A stretch of DNA of 16,841 bases. Source: Hepatocystis sp. ex Piliocolobus tephrosceles. Lineage: Eukaryota > Apicomplexa > Aconoidasida > Haemosporida > Plasmodiidae. The notes beneath the pieces are model-generated. The model was not told the origin of the DNA. It did not search any database and saw nothing but the letters and a program-made list of their open reading frames with translations. The stretch covers positions 1-16,841 of the forward strand of contig CABPSV020000414.1 of NCBI GenBank assembly GCA_902459845.2, written 5' to 3'. A program made the position numbers and the translations under genes. Shown here piece after piece: positions 14,351-16,841 of this stretch (position 1 is the first letter of the stretch; every line of letters begins with the position of its first letter).

Positions 14351-15997
14351 ATGCATAATACAGAAAATAAAAAAATAAAAATGAATTTAAAATTGAATAA
14401 TGTTAATAAAAAGAATATTATTAATTTAAATATTAGAAAGAATGATTTCAATTCAAGAAATAATAATATAAATGATAGTCTAAATACTAACTATAGCAGC
14501 ACTAAAAATCGTAATAATACAAGTGGTGTAGCTATAAAACATTCAGTTGATAAACATAGTTCTAAAAGCTTAAGTAAAAACATAAAAATTAACCTAGGCA
14601 GTTCAAATATTAATAAGAACAGTATAAAAACGGATCAGCTAAACAATGCTAATCACTTAACTAATGTGAAAAAAGAAAATAACAACATTAACAATGTTGT
14701 TAAAAATAATGTAAATGGCATATATAATAATAATGCCACTAATGTTAATAAAGGTTTAAACGGTACGACTAATAACAATAGTACCAACAATAAGAAAATT
14801 AGTAATAATAATAATATTAATAGTGATAAACAATTTTATAATAATTATAACGCTATAAATAAAGATGAAAATAAAAATTTGAATGGTAATAGTAATAGTA
14901 GTAGTTGTAGTAGTACAATTATGAACGATAATAATGATATACATAATAATGATAGTAATAATAATGAACTCCATTTTATTAATGGAAAAACAAAAGAATA
15001 CAATAACATCTACAACAACAACTACAACAACAATTATAACAACAATTATAACAACAGTTACAACAACAGTTATAATCACATATACAATAACAACCCAAGT
15101 GTTAACAACCCAAATGTTAACAACCCAAATGTTAACAACTTACAATATGGGAACAAAAATATGTTAAAACAAAATTTAAAAATATTTTATAAAAATGAAT
15201 TAGTACCTCAATCATTTTTATATCATAAAATATTAACAATATTAAAATCCCATTATAATAACCATATAAATAATAATCCAATGGTAGCTAATAAAGGTAT
15301 ATCCTTTTTTCATATTGAAAGTATGTTAATTAATTATGGCTTTAAAGGTGTTGATATAAGCAACAGTTTTTTATTAAATTATTTAGCATCGTCTAAACAA
15401 ATAAAAATTGATTTAAATGAAAAAAGAATTTGTTATATAAATCCTTACATAGATATAACAAATGTAACATCTTTATTAAATAAAATTAATAAACATGGAT
15501 TTTTATATGGTTACGAAATTAGTGATGATTTAATTAATACAAATAAAGATATATATAAATGGGTTAACACTTTATTATATGAAAAAAAAGTTCGCTGTAT
15601 ACGATCAAATAATAGTCATTTAAGGGGAAAATTAAAGTGTAAACATTTGCCAACATTTTGTGATATATATGCAAAAAATAAATGTGAGAATTGTTTTTAT
15701 AATCTTAAAAGTTACATACTTTTCCCTCTTTCTTATGAACATATCGAAAAAGAACGTTACACAATTACACGTGATATCAAAAAACTTTGGGATGAAATAA
15801 CATTACCCAATATGGATATCATTCTAAATGAATATAAATTAAAATCAACAAACAAAATTTTTGTCGATGATAATGCTAAAAAAAGAAAAAATAAAGATGA
15901 AAAAAATGTACCAATCATTAAAAAAATGAAAAGAATATATAATACTCATTTATTCACAGCTGATGAAATTAAAAATGAGTTTATACAAAAGAGGTGA
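14351..15997 (+). CDS. Transcription initiation factor IIE, beta subunit (TFIIE-beta)
   Basis: TFIIE-beta pairs with TFIIE-alpha in the RNA polymerase II pre-initiation complex, where TFIIE recruits and stimulates TFIIH and helps open promoter DNA. The protein has 548 residues against about 290 in animals. Residues 1-~275 are an Asn-rich, probably disordered leader with YNNN and NNPNV repeats. A first winged helix spans ~280-363 (PQSFLYHKILTILKSHY, then FFHIESMLINYGF and KIDLNEKRICYINPYIDI). The second follows at ~364-418 (LLNKINKHGFLYGYEIS, KWVNTLLYEKKVRCI). After a Cys-rich insertion (430-448) comes the family C-terminal signature: KKLWDEITLP (~478), a helix -NEYKL-, and a basic tail with KKMKRIYNTHL, matching the animal KRR-KTHNEHL motif. 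ATG at 14351 is chosen; the frame upstream has only TTG. Stop TGA. RNA polymerase III subunit RPC6 was considered, but the C-terminal signature fits TFIIE-beta. Confidence 0.82.
   Translation: MHNTENKKIKMNLKLNNVNKKNIINLNIRKNDFNSRNNNINDSLNTNYSSTKNRNNTSGVAIKHSVDKHSSKSLSKNIKINLGSSNINKNSIKTDQLNNANHLTNVKKENNNINNVVKNNVNGIYNNNATNVNKGLNGTTNNNSTNNKKISNNNNINSDKQFYNNYNAINKDENKNLNGNSNSSSCSSTIMNDNNDIHNNDSNNNELHFINGKTKEYNNIYNNNYNNNYNNNYNNSYNNSYNHIYNNNPSVNNPNVNNPNVNNLQYGNKNMLKQNLKIFYKNELVPQSFLYHKILTILKSHYNNHINNNPMVANKGISFFHIESMLINYGFKGVDISNSFLLNYLASSKQIKIDLNEKRICYINPYIDITNVTSLLNKINKHGFLYGYEISDDLINTNKDIYKWVNTLLYEKKVRCIRSNNSHLRGKLKCKHLPTFCDIYAKNKCENCFYNLKSYILFPLSYEHIEKERYTITRDIKKLWDEITLPNMDIILNEYKLKSTNKIFVDDNAKKRKNKDEKNVPIIKKMKRIYNTHLFTADEIKNEFIQKR
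15002..15140 (+). repeat. Asn-rich coding repeats in TFIIE-beta: 12-bp YNNN and 15-bp NNPNV arrays
   Basis: A TACAACAACAAC/TATAACAACAAT-type 12-bp unit (about 15013-15092) reads YNNN or YNNS. It is followed by three to four NNPNV/NNPSV units (about 15093-15137). Both lie in the disordered leader, just before the first winged helix, and keep the frame. Confidence 0.88.
15638..15694 (+). other. Cysteine cluster C-x6-C-x7-C-x2-C in TFIIE-beta
   Basis: Cysteines 430, 437, 445 and 448, with Cys416 and His432 nearby, lie between the second winged helix and the KKLW motif. The spacing suits a metal-binding site (zinc or iron-sulphur). To my knowledge animal TFIIE-beta lacks it. Archaeal TFE-beta and RPC39 do carry an Fe-S cluster after their winged helices. 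Metal binding here is inference. Confidence 0.5.
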
Positions 15998-16008
15998 AAG
16001 CCTTTATA

Positions 16009-16046
<38 letters not shown>

Positions 16047-16545
16047 TTCTTTAACCGGAAAAATGGATGTCCATATAATGCCTACAGCTTAAAAAGGCAG
16101 ATACTAAAAAAAAAAATCAAATAAATAAATAATAAGGATAAGAAAAAAATAAGAAAACATGAGAAAAATAAAAAAATAATAAAAAAAGTAGAATAAATAA
16201 AAAATATATTTTTTTTTTTTTTGTTTATGTGGATAGACACTTAATAGTAATATATATAATTACAAGTGCCTATAAACACACATAAGTATGTATAAATACA
16301 TTTGAGAATGTATATATACTTGTAAATGCATTTTTGTTTGTAAAATTTTAAAAGGGTTATAAATAAAGCAAAGGCCTAAAATTAACGCGAGCAAAAAAAA
16401 AAAAAAAAAAAAAATTACATTACTTATAACACTATTCTTTGAAAATATATGTATACAAATATTCTTAACTCAGTAATTTTTATATGTTTATTTAGTTTGT
16501 TAACTACTTAAAATTAGTTACTAAATTCTTTATTTAGTTAGCTAT

Positions 16546-16582
<37 letters not shown>

Positions 16583-16733
16583 CTCTTGTGCAAAAATGTT
16601 TTAGCAAAACTAGTATATCCAATCTCGTTATTTAAAATATTGCCAATCATTTTTAGCTAGCTGTTCAGGAAATAGCCATATATATTTATAAACGAATATA
16701 CTTACATTATGTGTACATGCATTTATTATTAAT

Positions 16734-16773
<40 letters not shown>

Positions 16774-16808
16774 TTATTACTACGAATATACATTCTCTGC
16801 TAATTATG

Positions 16809-16841
<33 letters not shown>
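15998..16841. other. 3' flank of TFIIE-beta, AT-rich, no gene seen
   Basis: A TA run (16014-16042) closely follows the stop. A22 (16393-16414), T35 (16548-16582) and A35 (16736-16770) are separated by mixed AT-rich DNA. The right edge has a (TC)n microsatellite (16809-16832) passing into T. No open frame, tRNA or snRNA signature was recognised. The next gene lies outside the window. Confidence 0.65.
16809..16841. repeat. (TC)12 microsatellite running into a T tract at the window edge
   Basis: Twelve TC dinucleotides followed by T to the end. It could be part of a pyrimidine-rich 5' UTR or intron of a neighbouring gene; this cannot be decided here. Confidence 0.85.

Noticed and set aside
15180..15997. 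RNA polymerase III subunit RPC6/RPC39, because of two winged helices and clustered cysteines
   Set aside because: The cysteine spacing differs. The protein continues with the KKLW and K-KRIYNTHL signatures of TFIIE-beta after the cysteines, whereas RPC39 ends near its cluster.

Overview
The window looks like a nuclear chromosomal segment from a malaria parasite (Plasmodium or a very close relative). It is extremely A+T rich. Long A, T and TA tracts fill the non-coding DNA. Coding regions are lysine/asparagine rich and packed with in-frame tandem repeats, there is one short AT-rich intron, and TGA is used as a stop in both genes. I cannot name the species. I see no bacterial, viral or mobile-element genes, no tRNA or rRNA, and no CRISPR array.

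Layout: (1) 1-10531, plus strand, left end cut by the window. This is one giant gene whose recognisable parts match subunit 2 of the anaphase-promoting complex (APC2, the cullin-like scaffold). Its frame is open from base 3 to 9968. An in-phase intron (my model 9943-10184) joins it to a short last exon, 10185-10531, carrying the APC2 C-terminal winged-helix domain. (2) 10532-14350 is 3.8 kb without a convincing gene. It holds an 11-bp minisatellite, a long nearly G-free pyrimidine tract, a 14-bp minisatellite and a 58-T run just before the next start codon. (3) 14351-15997, plus strand, is a single-exon gene for the beta subunit of the general transcription factor TFIIE, with an Asn-rich leader, two winged helices and an unusual cysteine cluster. 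(4) 15998-16841 is AT-rich flank with homopolymers and a TC microsatellite at the right edge.

The two genes are not an operon and are not functionally linked: one acts in cell-cycle ubiquitination, the other in RNA polymerase II initiation. Three features deserve attention. The APC2 gene carries about a dozen unrelated repeat families, three of which separate the conserved blocks of its C-terminal half. CDK-type TPxK motifs lie in the linker before its last domain. The TFIIE-beta homologue has a possible metal-binding insertion. Residue numbers for APC2 count the ATG at 147 as residue 1, although the true start probably lies outside the window.
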